A DNA stretch of 64,000 nucleotides from Candidatus Bathyarchaeota archaeon (lineage in GTDB: Archaea > Thermoproteota > Bathyarchaeia > TCS64). The stretch is from contig JASLYX010000004.1 of NCBI GenBank assembly GCA_030739585.1, positions 62,001 to 126,000 on the forward strand. Direction: 5' to 3'. The notes under the pieces are model-generated. The model had not been told where the DNA came from, searched no databases, and saw only the letters and a program-made list of their open reading frames with translations. Shown here one piece after another: positions 25,163-33,918 of the stretch; position 1 is the stretch's first letter; each line of letters starts with the position of its first letter. The translations under genes were made by a program, and so were the position numbers.

Positions 25163-26992
25163 TCAATAAATATTTTCTTCCCGGGCCTTGATCCTACCTA
25201 ACCTCATAGCATTTAGGATAACAGCTAGGCTGAGCCCCATGTCGCCCACTGCTACGGCTATCCAGAGAGTGATCCATCCAGGGATAGCTAGGACAGCCAC
25301 CATAAGTTTGACGATTATTGAAGCCGCAATGTTCTCCTTGATGCGACCCATCGTGGCCTGGCTCAAACGGACGAGATAAATAATACGCATTAGGTCGTCT
25401 TCCATTAAGGCAATATCAGCCGTCTCCAAAGCCACATCACTCCCGATTGCCCCCATAGCGATCCCGACGTCTGCAGCAGCAAGAGCCGGAGCGTCGTTCA
25501 CGCCGTCACCAACCATCGCCACCTGCCCATATTTGGACCTCAAATTCTCGATGGCTTCAAGCTTTTCATCGGGGAGAAGATGAGACATATAACCTCCCAT
25601 ATCCAGTTTCTCGGCTATTGCTTTAGCAGTAAGGGCGTTATCCCCTGTGAGCATTTGGACCTCCAGGCCACGCGTTCTCAATTCCGCGATTGTCTGCGGT
25701 GCCTCATCTCTAATCTTATCCATTAGGGCGATAACACCTATAGTATAGTCATCCTCAGAGACAAGTACCACAGTTTTCCCTTTCGCCTCGAGTTTCTCAA
25801 CGATGCCTTCAAGGGGAACGATACCCAGTTCCTTAAGGAGGCGGAGATTACCGATGCAAAATGTCTTCCCGTCGATGCACACTTTTACTCCACGTCCAAC
25901 GTAAGCTTTGAAGTCAGTGGTCTTTACTGGTTTGACTCCCGCAGCCTCGGCTTTAGCTAGGATCGCTTTTGCTATTGGATGTTCGGCCTTTACTTCGAGA
26001 GAGACAGCCAGCCTCAATATCTCTTCCTCGGTGAGGTCAAATGAAATGATATCTGTAACCTCCAACTCACCTTGAGTCAATGTTCCCGTCTTGTCGAAAG
26101 CAATGGCTTTTACATCGTTCATTCTCTCTAGAAATGTGCTTCCCTTGACAAGTATACCATTCCTGCTAGCGCTTGTAATGGCAGAGACCATGGCCACAGG
26201 AGTTGAGATGGAGAGAGCACAGGGACAAGCCACTACGAGCACCACAAGGGCACGATAGATCCAATCACTAAATGGTTCCTGTAGGATTATTGGAGGGATA
26301 GTTGCCACAAGGATTGCGAGTATAATCACCGCCGGCGTATAGAATCTAGCGAAACGATCCACAAACGCTTCTGTCGGGGAACGGCTCTCTTCTGCCTCCC
26401 TCACTAGTTTTAGTATCCTGGCGAGAAAAGTCTCATCAGCCATCTTGCTGACTCGCACCACAAGGAACCCATCAATATTGATGGTGCCTGCAAAAACGTC
26501 CGCCCCTTCAACTTTAGAAATTGGTGCAGACTCGCCAGTTATAGTTGCCTGGTTGATGCTAGAAGCTCCTTCAATGACCACACCATCAAGGGGGACTCTG
26601 TCTCCAGGTCTTAGGACAAATACTTCCCCGGGAGAGACCTCTTGGATGGAGACAGAAACCTCCTCTCCATCCCGCCTAATGGTCGCGTTCTCAGGTTTCA
26701 GATCCATCAGGGATTCGATGGAGTGACGCGCACGATCTGCAGCATAATCCTCCAGCCTCTCTGCAATATTGAACAAAAAAACCACTGCTGCGGCCTCCTC
26801 GAGATGCCCTATGACGAACGCGCCTATCGACGCGATTGTAATCAATAAGTTGATGTTGATTCGCCCCTCAATTAAGCGCCTTACACCCAATTCTGCGATG
26901 GTATATCCAGAGAGTATCATCGTGGAGACCAATAACAGATCGGAGACGAGAGATTGACCCCGGGAATAGTTTAAGCCGAGTCCCAGAACCAT
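25163..26992 (-). CDS. P1B-type heavy-metal-transporting ATPase (Zn/Cd/Co-like)
   Basis: Metal-exporting P-type ATPase. In the 609-residue ATG frame: TGES actuator motif (TITGESAPIS), intramembrane CPC (VVACPCALSIS), phosphorylation site DKTGTLTQG, HP dipeptide (AEHPIAKA), hinge GDGVNDAPALA and the C-terminal membrane motif VGDMGLSLAVILNAMRLG. The Asp-Gly pattern in the last helix favours Zn/Cd/Pb or Ni/Co. The same frame stays open upstream to about 27130 through GHNHIPKP and VHVHKHSNEGW, a His-rich metal-binding extension with no ATG, GTG or TTG. A leaderless ATG at 27135 reaches it only by changing a run of five G (27110-27114). Likely regulated by the divergent NikR-like gene. Confidence 0.9.
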   Translation of the reverse strand: MVLGLGLNYSRGQSLVSDLLLVSTMILSGYTIAELGVRRLIEGRININLLITIASIGAFVIGHLEEAAAVVFLFNIAERLEDYAADRARHSIESLMDLKPENATIRRDGEEVSVSIQEVSPGEVFVLRPGDRVPLDGVVIEGASSINQATITGESAPISKVEGADVFAGTINIDGFLVVRVSKMADETFLARILKLVREAEESRSPTEAFVDRFARFYTPAVIILAILVATIPPIILQEPFSDWIYRALVVLVVACPCALSISTPVAMVSAITSASRNGILVKGSTFLERMNDVKAIAFDKTGTLTQGELEVTDIISFDLTEEEILRLAVSLEVKAEHPIAKAILAKAEAAGVKPVKTTDFKAYVGRGVKVCIDGKTFCIGNLRLLKELGIVPLEGIVEKLEAKGKTVVLVSEDDYTIGVIALMDKIRDEAPQTIAELRTRGLEVQMLTGDNALTAKAIAEKLDMGGYMSHLLPDEKLEAIENLRSKYGQVAMVGDGVNDAPALAAADVGIAMGAIGSDVALETADIALMEDDLMRIIYLVRLSQATMGRIKENIAASIIVKLMVAVLAIPGWITLWIAVAVGDMGLSLAVILNAMRLGRIKAREENIY

Positions 26993-27109
26993 GGTGATAA
27001 CGGAAATTGCGAGAGCCTCCCAACCCTCATTTGAGTGTTTGTGAACGTGAACTTGGTTGGAAGAGGGCTTGGGGATATGGTTGTGACCGTTTTCTGATAT
27101 GCCTCTTAT

Positions 27110-27114
27110 CCCCC
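27110..27114 (-). other. G5 homopolymer separating ATG 27135 from the ATPase frame
   Basis: On the minus strand, ATG 27135 (MFSVSRIGG) hits TAA just after five G. Six G would join it to the His-rich N-terminus and the whole ATPase. It is either an indel mutation, an assembly error or a phase-variable or slippage site. Confidence 0.5.
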
Positions 27115-27153
27115 TATTCTGCTGACTGAGAACATTGACCCTTATGAATTTAA

Positions 27154-27163
27154 CGCTATAAAG
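27154..27163 (-). promoter_or_regulatory. TATA box of the metal ATPase
   Basis: CCTTTATAGC on the minus strand, 19-28 bp before ATG 27135, supporting transcription from there instead of from ATG 26992. Direct repeats TTTAATAATA/TTTAATAAAA (about 27172-27191) lie between it and nikR and could be regulator sites. Confidence 0.5.
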
Positions 27164-27210
27164 GGGGTTGTTTTTAATAATATTTAATAAAATCCAGGAC
27201 TTATTTTAAT

Positions 27211-27639
27211 ATGAGTGAATTGACTGTTATAAGCGTATCACTAAGCCACGATCTATTAGTTCGACTTGACCTATTTGTGAAAAACACGGGTTATTCGAGC
27301 CGTTCAGAAGCTATCAGGATGGCGGTTAGAGATACCCTTTCGAAGTTTGCCCTCGTGAAAATGAAGCAAGGGCAGATAGTATCCACAATCACAGTGATAT
27401 TTGATAGGAAGCAGCACGCATTGAACTCCACCTTAATGGATCTCAGACATGAGTATGAGGATAGCATCTTCGGCAACATGCATCTCCATGTCGGTACGGG
27501 TTACTGTGTCGAGATCTTTATGGTCAGAAACGAATACGAGAAAGTCCTGGACTTTATCTCCCGGGTCAAGGTTCTAAGGGGCATACGTGAAGTCGAATAC
27601 ACTGTGACACCTATTGATAAGAGCGAATTTGAGAGATAG
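27211..27639 (+). CDS. nikR: NikR-family nickel-responsive transcriptional regulator
   Basis: Ribbon-helix-helix repressor with a C-terminal ACT-like nickel-binding domain, 142 aa. The RHH domain is at the N-terminus (SVSLSHDLLVRLDLFVKNTG, SSRSEAIRMAVRDTL). The four high-affinity nickel ligands of E. coli NikR (H76, H87, H89, C95) correspond to the His in LRHEYED, both His in MHLHVG, and the Cys in GYCVEIF. It lies divergently from the metal ATPase with A/T-rich DNA holding repeated TTTAATAA, plausible operators. Expected to sense Ni(II) and repress transport genes; that the ATPase and former ZIP gene are targets is inferred. Confidence 0.88.
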   Translation: MSELTVISVSLSHDLLVRLDLFVKNTGYSSRSEAIRMAVRDTLSKFALVKMKQGQIVSTITVIFDRKQHALNSTLMDLRHEYEDSIFGNMHLHVGTGYCVEIFMVRNEYEKVLDFISRVKVLRGIREVEYTVTPIDKSEFER

Positions 27640-27967
27640 ACCTTACCTTCTTTCAAGGGCTCACTTCCATCATAGGTAAATCTCTAGAAACTAGCGTCGT
27701 ACCTCATCTGAAATGGATCAGTTACAAGACCCGTTTGCGCGTGCGATTAACAGATATAAAATCCAAGTCATTCTTTAAACAGGGGGCTTGTCTGAAGAAC
27801 TAGTTCATGAGTTATTTCAACTATCTCTGGGATTTCAAAGATGAGTCGAAGGGGAATTCACAGTTAGATACTTGCTCCTATTGACCTCCACGGTAAATGA
27901 TACTCCAATTTGTCCTATTAATCTCGGGGGGATATAGATCATCAGTACGGTTCGGAGAGGTTCTGGT
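27640..27967. other. Intergenic, nothing recognised
   Basis: A/T-rich, about 330 bp. A GCGCGT-containing segment occurs at about 27736. No ORF above 30 codons with recognisable content, no RNA gene seen. Confidence 0.4.
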
Positions 27968-28222
27968 TTAGCTTCTCTTGATCCCTTCACCGTAGGCGAT
28001 CAGGGTGATGGTGGTCTTGACGTTCTCTAACCTCCTGATGTTGTTGAAGACGATTTCCTTGACCTTGTCCATGGAATCAGCTTCAACTTCCGCTATGACA
28101 TCATAGATCCCGTAGAGAGCCTGAACATCAGGGATACCTTGGATGTGGCTCAAAGATTTCACTACAATAGCTTCCTGCCCAAGTTCAGTGTTGATAAGGA
28201 CGAACGCTTTCATACCTCTCAC
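27968..28222 (-). CDS. Stand-alone Lrp/AsnC ligand-binding (RAM) domain protein
   Basis: 84 residues comprising only the RAM/ACT-like domain of Lrp/AsnC regulators, no helix-turn-helix. Motifs: INTELGQEAIVVKSLSHIQG, IYDVIAEVEADSMDKVKEIV, then LENVKTTITLIAYG. Such proteins form ligand-binding oligomers and may act with a full-length Lrp. The start at ATG 28213 (MKAFVLINTELG) is more conventional. A second such protein is at 50719. Confidence 0.82.
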   Translation of the reverse strand: MRGMKAFVLINTELGQEAIVVKSLSHIQGIPDVQALYGIYDVIAEVEADSMDKVKEIVFNNIRRLENVKTTITLIAYGEGIKRS

Positions 28223-28359
28223 CTAACAGACGTTCAACCATAGTAATTCTCAGTTGCTATATCTATCTTTTCATTCAATAAAAATATAATCCATTCAAGA
28301 AATTGAAAAAGCCCCGGGGTGTATACAATCTTGCAACAAGTAACTATGGGGACCTTAAC

Positions 28360-28689
28360 TCAAGTTACTTTTGCACCGTTGGTAATGTCCCGGTCGACTG
28401 TTAGCAACGCTAAATGGTCATCATTCTCTGCTGCGAGGAGCATGCCATAGGACCAATGCCCAAAGATTTTTGCAGGCTTTAGGTTAGTTACCACCGTGAT
28501 CACCTTTCCTTGGAGTTCATCCAGTTCGTAGTGATCCACTAGACCAGTGATAATTTGTCGCGTCTCGTCTCCCAAATCCACCTGTATCTTGTAGAGTTTA
28601 TCAGAACCTGAGACTCTCTCAGTATCGGAGACCGTTCCTATCCGTATATTTAACTTCTTAAAATCTTTAAACGAGACTTCCTCGCTCAT
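28360..28689 (-). CDS. tRNA-binding OB-fold protein, MetG C-terminal/CsaA-like
   Basis: 109 residues of EMAP/MetG-beta OB fold. Motifs: FKKLNIRIGTVSDTERV, DKLYKIQVDLGDETRQIITG and VTNLKPAKIFGHWSYGMLLAA, the hallmark of the tRNA-binding domain. In archaea this domain is often a separate protein that binds methionyl-tRNA synthetase. Cytoplasmic; trans-acting tRNA-binding or chaperone-like. Monocistronic. Confidence 0.85.
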   Translation of the reverse strand: MSEEVSFKDFKKLNIRIGTVSDTERVSGSDKLYKIQVDLGDETRQIITGLVDHYELDELQGKVITVVTNLKPAKIFGHWSYGMLLAAENDDHLALLTVDRDITNGAKVT

Positions 28690-29114
28690 ATCGGACGCCT
28701 TGCATCATCGATCTATTCCATGCTTTTTAAGATTTCAATAATCAGTGAACTTTACAGTAATGCGCGTAAATATCTCTGAAACAATCAGAAGCAAAGTTGG
28801 ACAAATTAGTCATTCTGAGGGACCCTTCCTCCCTGTGATAAAGGTGCGCGCAAAGGATAGTTCCCTCTAGGGGGTATATCAAAAGTTGAAAACAACTCTC
28901 AACAGGTTGAGGATAGATGTTATCTTCCCTTCATAGGATATGATTTTTGACCCTACAAGTTAACCTCCTCTACCATGAAACGTAGAGCCCTATATCCCAG
29001 CTCTCCTCAATGGGCACAGTAAGGCGTGCTCGTTGAGGTTCAGGTTCATCCTGTTCTTTCACTCATCATTCTCTCCTTTAGATGGTGGGTCTATCAGGCT
29101 CTACATTGTGTGTT
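28690..29114. other. Intergenic, nothing certain
   Basis: About 425 bp of noncoding DNA with one GCGCGC motif at 28846 in the palindrome TGCGCGCA. No RNA gene recognised. Confidence 0.35.
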
Positions 29115-29258
29115 TCACAGCATTAGCCTAATAGGTTCAAGCTCCTCTTTTAGAAAGTAAGCTAGATCGCCTTCATTTCTTACGACCGAGTTTATCTTGT
29201 TCCTCTCTTCAATGACTTATTTGGTGTAGTCTATTTTGTCCAATATTTCGTCAATCAT
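29115..29258 (-). pseudogene. Small gene behind DNA ligase with an in-frame TAA
   Basis: One frame: ATG 29258, MIDEILDKIDYTK, TAA, then VIEERNKINSVVRNEGDLAYF and FLKEELEPIRLML to TGA 29115. It begins 13 nt after the ligase stop codon on the same strand and reads as a charged coiled-coil-like protein of about 47 residues. The TAA interrupts it. A nonsense mutation or a gene starting later are possible. Confidence 0.35.
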
Positions 29259-29270
29259 CGGTTATTTTTC

Positions 29271-31022
29271 CTAAGGAGTCCTCAATTGAGCCCTGTACAT
29301 GTCCACGATCTCATCAACTGTCGTGGCGTCCTGGGGAGCCTTATCATCCCTCAGGCGCAGAAATCTGGGGAACCTTATGGCGAGCCCAGATTCTTTCCTT
29401 AGTTGCTCGAAAGCGGAAGTGTGAATGGGGCTCAAGGTGATCTCATCACCCAGGAGCTCCATTACAACAGTTGGCCTAAACCAGACTTCTGCATCAATCA
29501 TAGAGTCCACATTTCCAGGTTTTTCTTCGACTCGGTCTCCATCCAGCAGCTCTGGGAAGTTTGAAAGATCTTCATCCGTGAAGCCTGAGCCTACCTTGCA
29601 AACCGTCCGAAACATGTCCTCCTCCGGATCATAGGACGCCATTAGCAAAGCACCATATCTCCCCGCACGCCTGCCTCGACCGCGGAACGACCCTACTACG
29701 ACGAGGTCGACTGGCTCCACCATCTTGCTCTGATAACTCGCCTTGAGCTTCACCCAAAGCCAGGAGCGGGCCCCCGCTCGGTAGATCGAGTCCTCAGACG
29801 TTGATTTCACTACTAGCCCCTCTGTGCCAAAAGAGATAGCCTCTTCGAAGAAGTCCACGAACTGTGAGATCTCAGAGGTCTGGAGCGCCCTTACCAACTT
29901 GAAACGCTCGGTCTCATCGACGATATCTTGAAGCATCTCCCGCCTACGCATGTAAGGCTCAAGGGTCAGGTCCTCCCCGTCTACATAGAGACACTCAAAG
30001 AGAAACACTGCGATTGGGAACTTCTCTGCCATCTCTTCAATGCGGTGTTTCCTCCTCCGCCGCATTAGGGTCTGAAACGATTTGATCTCCCCCGAATCAG
30101 CGTCTATTGCGACCGCCTCCCCCTCAAGTACTGCGTGTTCAACCTTTACATGAGATGAGACCATCTCTACTGCATCCGGATACATCAACGTGATGTTCTC
30201 CAGTCTTCGGGAGAAGATCTGGACGGAGTCACCGTCCTTGTGGATCTGAAACCTCTCTCCATCCAGCTTGTACTCTGCGGAGAAGTTCTCCAACTTCTCG
30301 AGGATCTCCTCTGGAGTTGAGAGCCTTTGAGCAAGCATCATTCGGATGGGCTTTCCAAGGACAATTTGGGCATCGGATACACTCTCCAGCCCTTCCTCCG
30401 CAAGAGTCCTAGCGACAGCACCGAGGTCGCTGGTTAGATTATACGCTCGCTCTAACTGCCCTCTGTTCTCCGAGGAACCCGTGAAGGCCAAGGACAAGGC
30501 ATCGAGTATCGTCATGTCTCCGACGCCAAGCCTAAGGGTGCCCACCACGGTTCTGGCAAGATAGCGAGCTCCGAGAGGCGAGGTACTCATCATCACTTTC
30601 ACAAGACGACCTATTTTCCTGCTGCTACTTCCTTTTCCAGATTCCTTGGCAATCTGGTCAAATACGTTGTATACATCGAAGACTGAAGGCGATTTTTGGC
30701 CAAACATCACCTGTCGCTTATCTTTGAGTATCATCTCAGCCGCCAAGCCAACGTCTCCGATCTTGGAAAGTATAGATTCTACTTTGGCTTTGCTCAGTCC
30801 AGATGCCCTTGCGATGGTTGCCACAACCATCTTCTCTGCCATCCCGATCTCTGGCTCTCCCGTCCAATCTGGGTGGATCTTCCCTTGAGTCAAATAGATC
30901 AGACGCTCAAGATCATCTGGTTCGGCTGCTACGAAGAGTTCAGCTAGGATGTCCGTCATCTCCAGCCTCTTGGTAGTGGCTTCAAGTCTCATGTAGAACT
31001 TGACGAGAGTGGAGTACAGCAT
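29271..31022 (-). CDS. lig: ATP-dependent DNA ligase, archaeal LigI type
   Basis: Replicative/repair ligase sealing Okazaki fragment nicks, 583 aa, the usual archaeal length. Active-site lysine motif AEYKLDGERFQIHK (KxDG, motif I) near residue 250. Other motifs are LEGEAVAID (III), FGTEGLVVKS (IV) and WVKLKA (V). The N-terminal DNA-binding domain precedes it. Start ATG 31022 gives MLYSTLVKFYMRLEATTKR. The gene is followed by the small TAA-broken frame. Confidence 0.96.
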   Translation of the reverse strand: MLYSTLVKFYMRLEATTKRLEMTDILAELFVAAEPDDLERLIYLTQGKIHPDWTGEPEIGMAEKMVVATIARASGLSKAKVESILSKIGDVGLAAEMILKDKRQVMFGQKSPSVFDVYNVFDQIAKESGKGSSSRKIGRLVKVMMSTSPLGARYLARTVVGTLRLGVGDMTILDALSLAFTGSSENRGQLERAYNLTSDLGAVARTLAEEGLESVSDAQIVLGKPIRMMLAQRLSTPEEILEKLENFSAEYKLDGERFQIHKDGDSVQIFSRRLENITLMYPDAVEMVSSHVKVEHAVLEGEAVAIDADSGEIKSFQTLMRRRRKHRIEEMAEKFPIAVFLFECLYVDGEDLTLEPYMRRREMLQDIVDETERFKLVRALQTSEISQFVDFFEEAISFGTEGLVVKSTSEDSIYRAGARSWLWVKLKASYQSKMVEPVDLVVVGSFRGRGRRAGRYGALLMASYDPEEDMFRTVCKVGSGFTDEDLSNFPELLDGDRVEEKPGNVDSMIDAEVWFRPTVVMELLGDEITLSPIHTSAFEQLRKESGLAIRFPRFLRLRDDKAPQDATTVDEIVDMYRAQLRTP

Positions 31023-31123
31023 GTGGACTCGTTTACAGGGTTGACTGTTAGAATATTAAATGTGTTCTAAGGTTTGTTAGACCCAGTATTTTCAAACTAC
31101 AATATCCCTGATGGTGGCGAACT

Positions 31124-31330
31124 CTATGAAGGAGTCCATGAGAAAGATTCCCCTATATAGTTGAATAACTCGAAAATGTGCCATGTCCCCTTTTCTATCT
31201 TGTTCTCAGTGAGCGTTCTCTGGAGGAACAACATCTCCTGCATTTTACTCCAGACCAGATCCAGGCGTTGAAAGAGTTGTGCCTGTCGAGCGGGATTCAC
31301 ATGCTTAAATGAAACCAAGTTATCAGACAA
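31124..31330 (-). CDS. Hypothetical small protein downstream of the GlcD-like gene
   Basis: 68-codon frame from TTG 31330, overlapping the preceding oxidase stop by 8 bp. It reads charged and helical (VNPARQAQLFQRLDLVWSKM, TENKIEKGTWHIFELFNYIG). Overlap suggests translational coupling in the EtfBA-GlcD operon. No family recognised. GTG 31297 (start of VNPAR) is another possible start. Confidence 0.4.
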   Translation of the reverse strand: MSDNLVSFKHVNPARQAQLFQRLDLVWSKMQEMLFLQRTLTENKIEKGTWHIFELFNYIGESFSWTPS

Positions 31331-32726
31331 TATCGAAGACCTTCCCTGGGTTCAGGATATTATGGGGATCAAAACCCCTCTTAATGGCCCTCATCAACTC
31401 AACCTGGGTCTCTCCCACTTGCCTAGCAAGATAACGTTTCTTTGCCAAACCTAGACCATGCTCTCCTGAGATGGTACCTCCGAGATTCAAGGCAATGTCA
31501 ATCAGATCTCCGATGATAGCATCCAAGGTTGTATGCCAGTCTTCGCTGGAGTGCTTTTCCATAGCTATGAGACTGTGTACGTTACCGTCTCCAGCGTGCC
31601 CAATATTGGTGATTATAACGCCTTTTTCCTGCGCAACTCTTTCGGCACCCTCAATATAGTCGGGGATTCGGTTCCGGGGGACGCAGGCGTCGACCTCATC
31701 TATCTCCCAGTATGCCTTGTAGGCATCGAATAGGCACTTCCTTGCCTCCCAAAGCTGATCCTGCTTCTGAGCGGTGTCCGCGACGAAGGCATCAACTCCC
31801 CCCATCTCTAAACAGACCTCTCCGGCCGTCTCAAGGTTTTCTTCGACCTCAGCCTTGCTGTTGCCCTCTATCCCGATAAGTAGGTATGCAGGATGGCTGT
31901 TATCCGGGAGAGGCCTATCCAGGTACTTTTCGGCTATTAAGATCGCGTGGCGAGGGATGTATTCAAGGGCGAAGGGGACTACCTTTCTTCGTACGATCTC
32001 AGAGACAGTCCTAGCAGCGTCTTTAGTTGACTCGAAAGGCACATACAGTAGTGCGGTGTACTGGGGTTTGGGGACTAGGCGGAGGATCGCCTTTGTGACG
32101 ATGGCGAGAGTCCCCTCAGAGCCTATTATGATATCCAGAAGGCTATACGCCGTTGAGTTCTTGACCAGCTTGCCGCCGACGTTTATTACTTCCCCATTGG
32201 GAAGCACCGCTTCGAGGCCTTGGACGAAATCACGGGTCACCCCGTACTTCATGCCCCGGACCCCACCCGCGTTAGTTGAGATGTTTCCTCCAAGAGTACC
32301 AGATCCCTGGCCAGGATCTGGAGGATATAATAAGCCGAGTTTCTCCGTTTCCTCGTGGAGGTCCATAATAAGGACCCCGGGCTCAACGACGGCCATGAGG
32401 TTGTCCTCGTCGATTTCCAAAATATTCGTCATTCTCTCTAGGCTCATGGCGATCCCAGCATGGAGTGGGTGAGACCCTCCGCTGAGCCCCGTCCTTGATC
32501 CCTGGGGGGTAACCGGAATCAGCCCCCTAGAGGCTATCTTCATTATGTTGGATACTTCTCTGGTACTACCGGGCTTAACAATTACGTGAGGAAGATGGGG
32601 GGTCTCAAGGCTTTCGTCTATCGCATGTTTCTCTAGGTCCTTTGAGCTGCTAAAGACATTCTCGACTCCTACGATCTCCTCAAGTTCCCTCTTTATCTGT
32701 TGGGTTAATAGTCCATACTCATCCAT
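31323..32726 (-). CDS. FAD-linked oxidase, GlcD/D-lactate dehydrogenase type
   Basis: 467-residue FAD-binding PCMH + C-terminal FAD oxidase. Motifs: PHVIVKPGSTREVSNIMKIA, PVTPQGSRTGLSGGSHPLHA (flavin-binding loop), TLGGNISTNAGGVRGMKYG, and the C-terminal TISGEHGLGLAKKRYL. Family members oxidise D-lactate, glycolate or other 2-hydroxyacids. Gene order EtfB - ferredoxin-EtfA - this enzyme equals LctBCD of Acetobacterium, the electron-confurcating lactate dehydrogenase. It starts inside the last codons of etfA (8-bp overlap). Confidence 0.9.
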   Translation of the reverse strand: MDEYGLLTQQIKRELEEIVGVENVFSSSKDLEKHAIDESLETPHLPHVIVKPGSTREVSNIMKIASRGLIPVTPQGSRTGLSGGSHPLHAGIAMSLERMTNILEIDEDNLMAVVEPGVLIMDLHEETEKLGLLYPPDPGQGSGTLGGNISTNAGGVRGMKYGVTRDFVQGLEAVLPNGEVINVGGKLVKNSTAYSLLDIIIGSEGTLAIVTKAILRLVPKPQYTALLYVPFESTKDAARTVSEIVRRKVVPFALEYIPRHAILIAEKYLDRPLPDNSHPAYLLIGIEGNSKAEVEENLETAGEVCLEMGGVDAFVADTAQKQDQLWEARKCLFDAYKAYWEIDEVDACVPRNRIPDYIEGAERVAQEKGVIITNIGHAGDGNVHSLIAMEKHSSEDWHTTLDAIIGDLIDIALNLGGTISGEHGLGLAKKRYLARQVGETQVELMRAIKRGFDPHNILNPGKVFDIV

Positions 32727-33918
32727 TCTTCTTTCTCTCTTTTATCATATTAACGAGGCGGGGAATGACCTCGTATAGATCTCCAACTGCTCCCAGCGAA
32801 GCGACATTAAATATTGGGGCCTCGGGGTCCTTATTTATTGCGATGATCACATCCGAAGTCTTCATGCCAGCTAGATGTTGAACGGCACCAGAGATTCCGC
32901 ATGCCACGTATATCCTTGGACGGACAGTCCGTCCGCTTAGACCTACTTGGTGGGGATAATCTATCCATCCCTCGTCCACAGTAGGCCTGCTGGCGCCAAC
33001 CGCTCCTCCTAGGGCTTCAGCCAACTCTTGGATGAGCTCGAAACCCCTTTGGTCTCCCAGGCCTTTTCCTCCGGAGACTATTATCTCGGCATCTATAATG
33101 CTCACCTGGTCCTTGACCGGATTGGATTTGAGTATCTTAACACGATCGGGAAGGTCGCTGATTGTAACGTTCCTTCTAATTATCTCGCATTCATTCGCAG
33201 GGACTATTTCCGCCTCTTCCATTACCTTGTACCTGACTGTGGCAATCTGGGGTCTTGTGTTAGTGCAGATTATAGTGGCCATGATATTGCCCCCGTATGT
33301 TGGACGGGTCTGGAGAAGGAGACGGCTCTCAGGGTCGATGTCAAGGCTAGTGCAGTCCGCAGTGAGTCCTGTTTCGAGGCACGCCGCTACTTTAGGGCCC
33401 AAGGAACGGCCTATGGAGGTCGCTCCGATGAGGAAGATGCTGGGTTTCTCCTCTTTCACTAGATTTTCGAGGATTGCAGAGTAGGGATCGTCCCTAAAGT
33501 CCTCAAGTCCTGGATGATCGAAAACAAAGATCTTGTCAGCTCCTCTCAATTTCAGCTCAGATAATGCCTCATCAAGTTCGTTTCCGATGATGACCGCGGA
33601 GAGTTTTTCCTCGAGCTGGTTAGCTAATTCTCTTCCTTTTCCGAATAGCTCGTATACTACCGGGTGAACCTTTCCCTTCCACTGCTCTGCGAAGACTAAG
33701 ATGCCGCTATGATCCGAAAAGTTTACGGATACCCCTTCCTTTTCGATAGTGATCGCTTTGGTAGGACATGCCGTTACGCACTCGCCGCAGAGTCTGCAAT
33801 CGTCCAAAATACGAGGGTAACCTTCTTCCATTACGAGGGACCCGAAGGCGCAAGTGTTCTCACAAAGCGTGCAGTTGATGCATTTTCCTTTGTCGACAGA
33901 TATGGGTTGCTCGCTCAT
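32719..33918 (-). CDS. etfA: Electron transfer flavoprotein alpha with N-terminal ferredoxin domain
   Basis: 399 aa. N-terminal 60 residues hold two 4Fe-4S clusters (CINCTLCENTC and CRLCGECVTACP). The ETF-alpha body follows, including the FAD site VGLSGRTVRPRIYVACGISG and VASLGAVGD-type C-terminus. Fusion of ferredoxin to EtfA is characteristic of LctC and CarE, where electrons flow between ferredoxin, NADH and flavin by bifurcation/confurcation. Together with EtfB and the GlcD-type enzyme it should oxidise a 2-hydroxyacid with NAD+ while consuming reduced ferredoxin. Starts one base after the end of etfB. Confidence 0.93.
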   Translation of the reverse strand: MSEQPISVDKGKCINCTLCENTCAFGSLVMEEGYPRILDDCRLCGECVTACPTKAITIEKEGVSVNFSDHSGILVFAEQWKGKVHPVVYELFGKGRELANQLEEKLSAVIIGNELDEALSELKLRGADKIFVFDHPGLEDFRDDPYSAILENLVKEEKPSIFLIGATSIGRSLGPKVAACLETGLTADCTSLDIDPESRLLLQTRPTYGGNIMATIICTNTRPQIATVRYKVMEEAEIVPANECEIIRRNVTISDLPDRVKILKSNPVKDQVSIIDAEIIVSGGKGLGDQRGFELIQELAEALGGAVGASRPTVDEGWIDYPHQVGLSGRTVRPRIYVACGISGAVQHLAGMKTSDVIIAINKDPEAPIFNVASLGAVGDLYEVIPRLVNMIKERKKNG

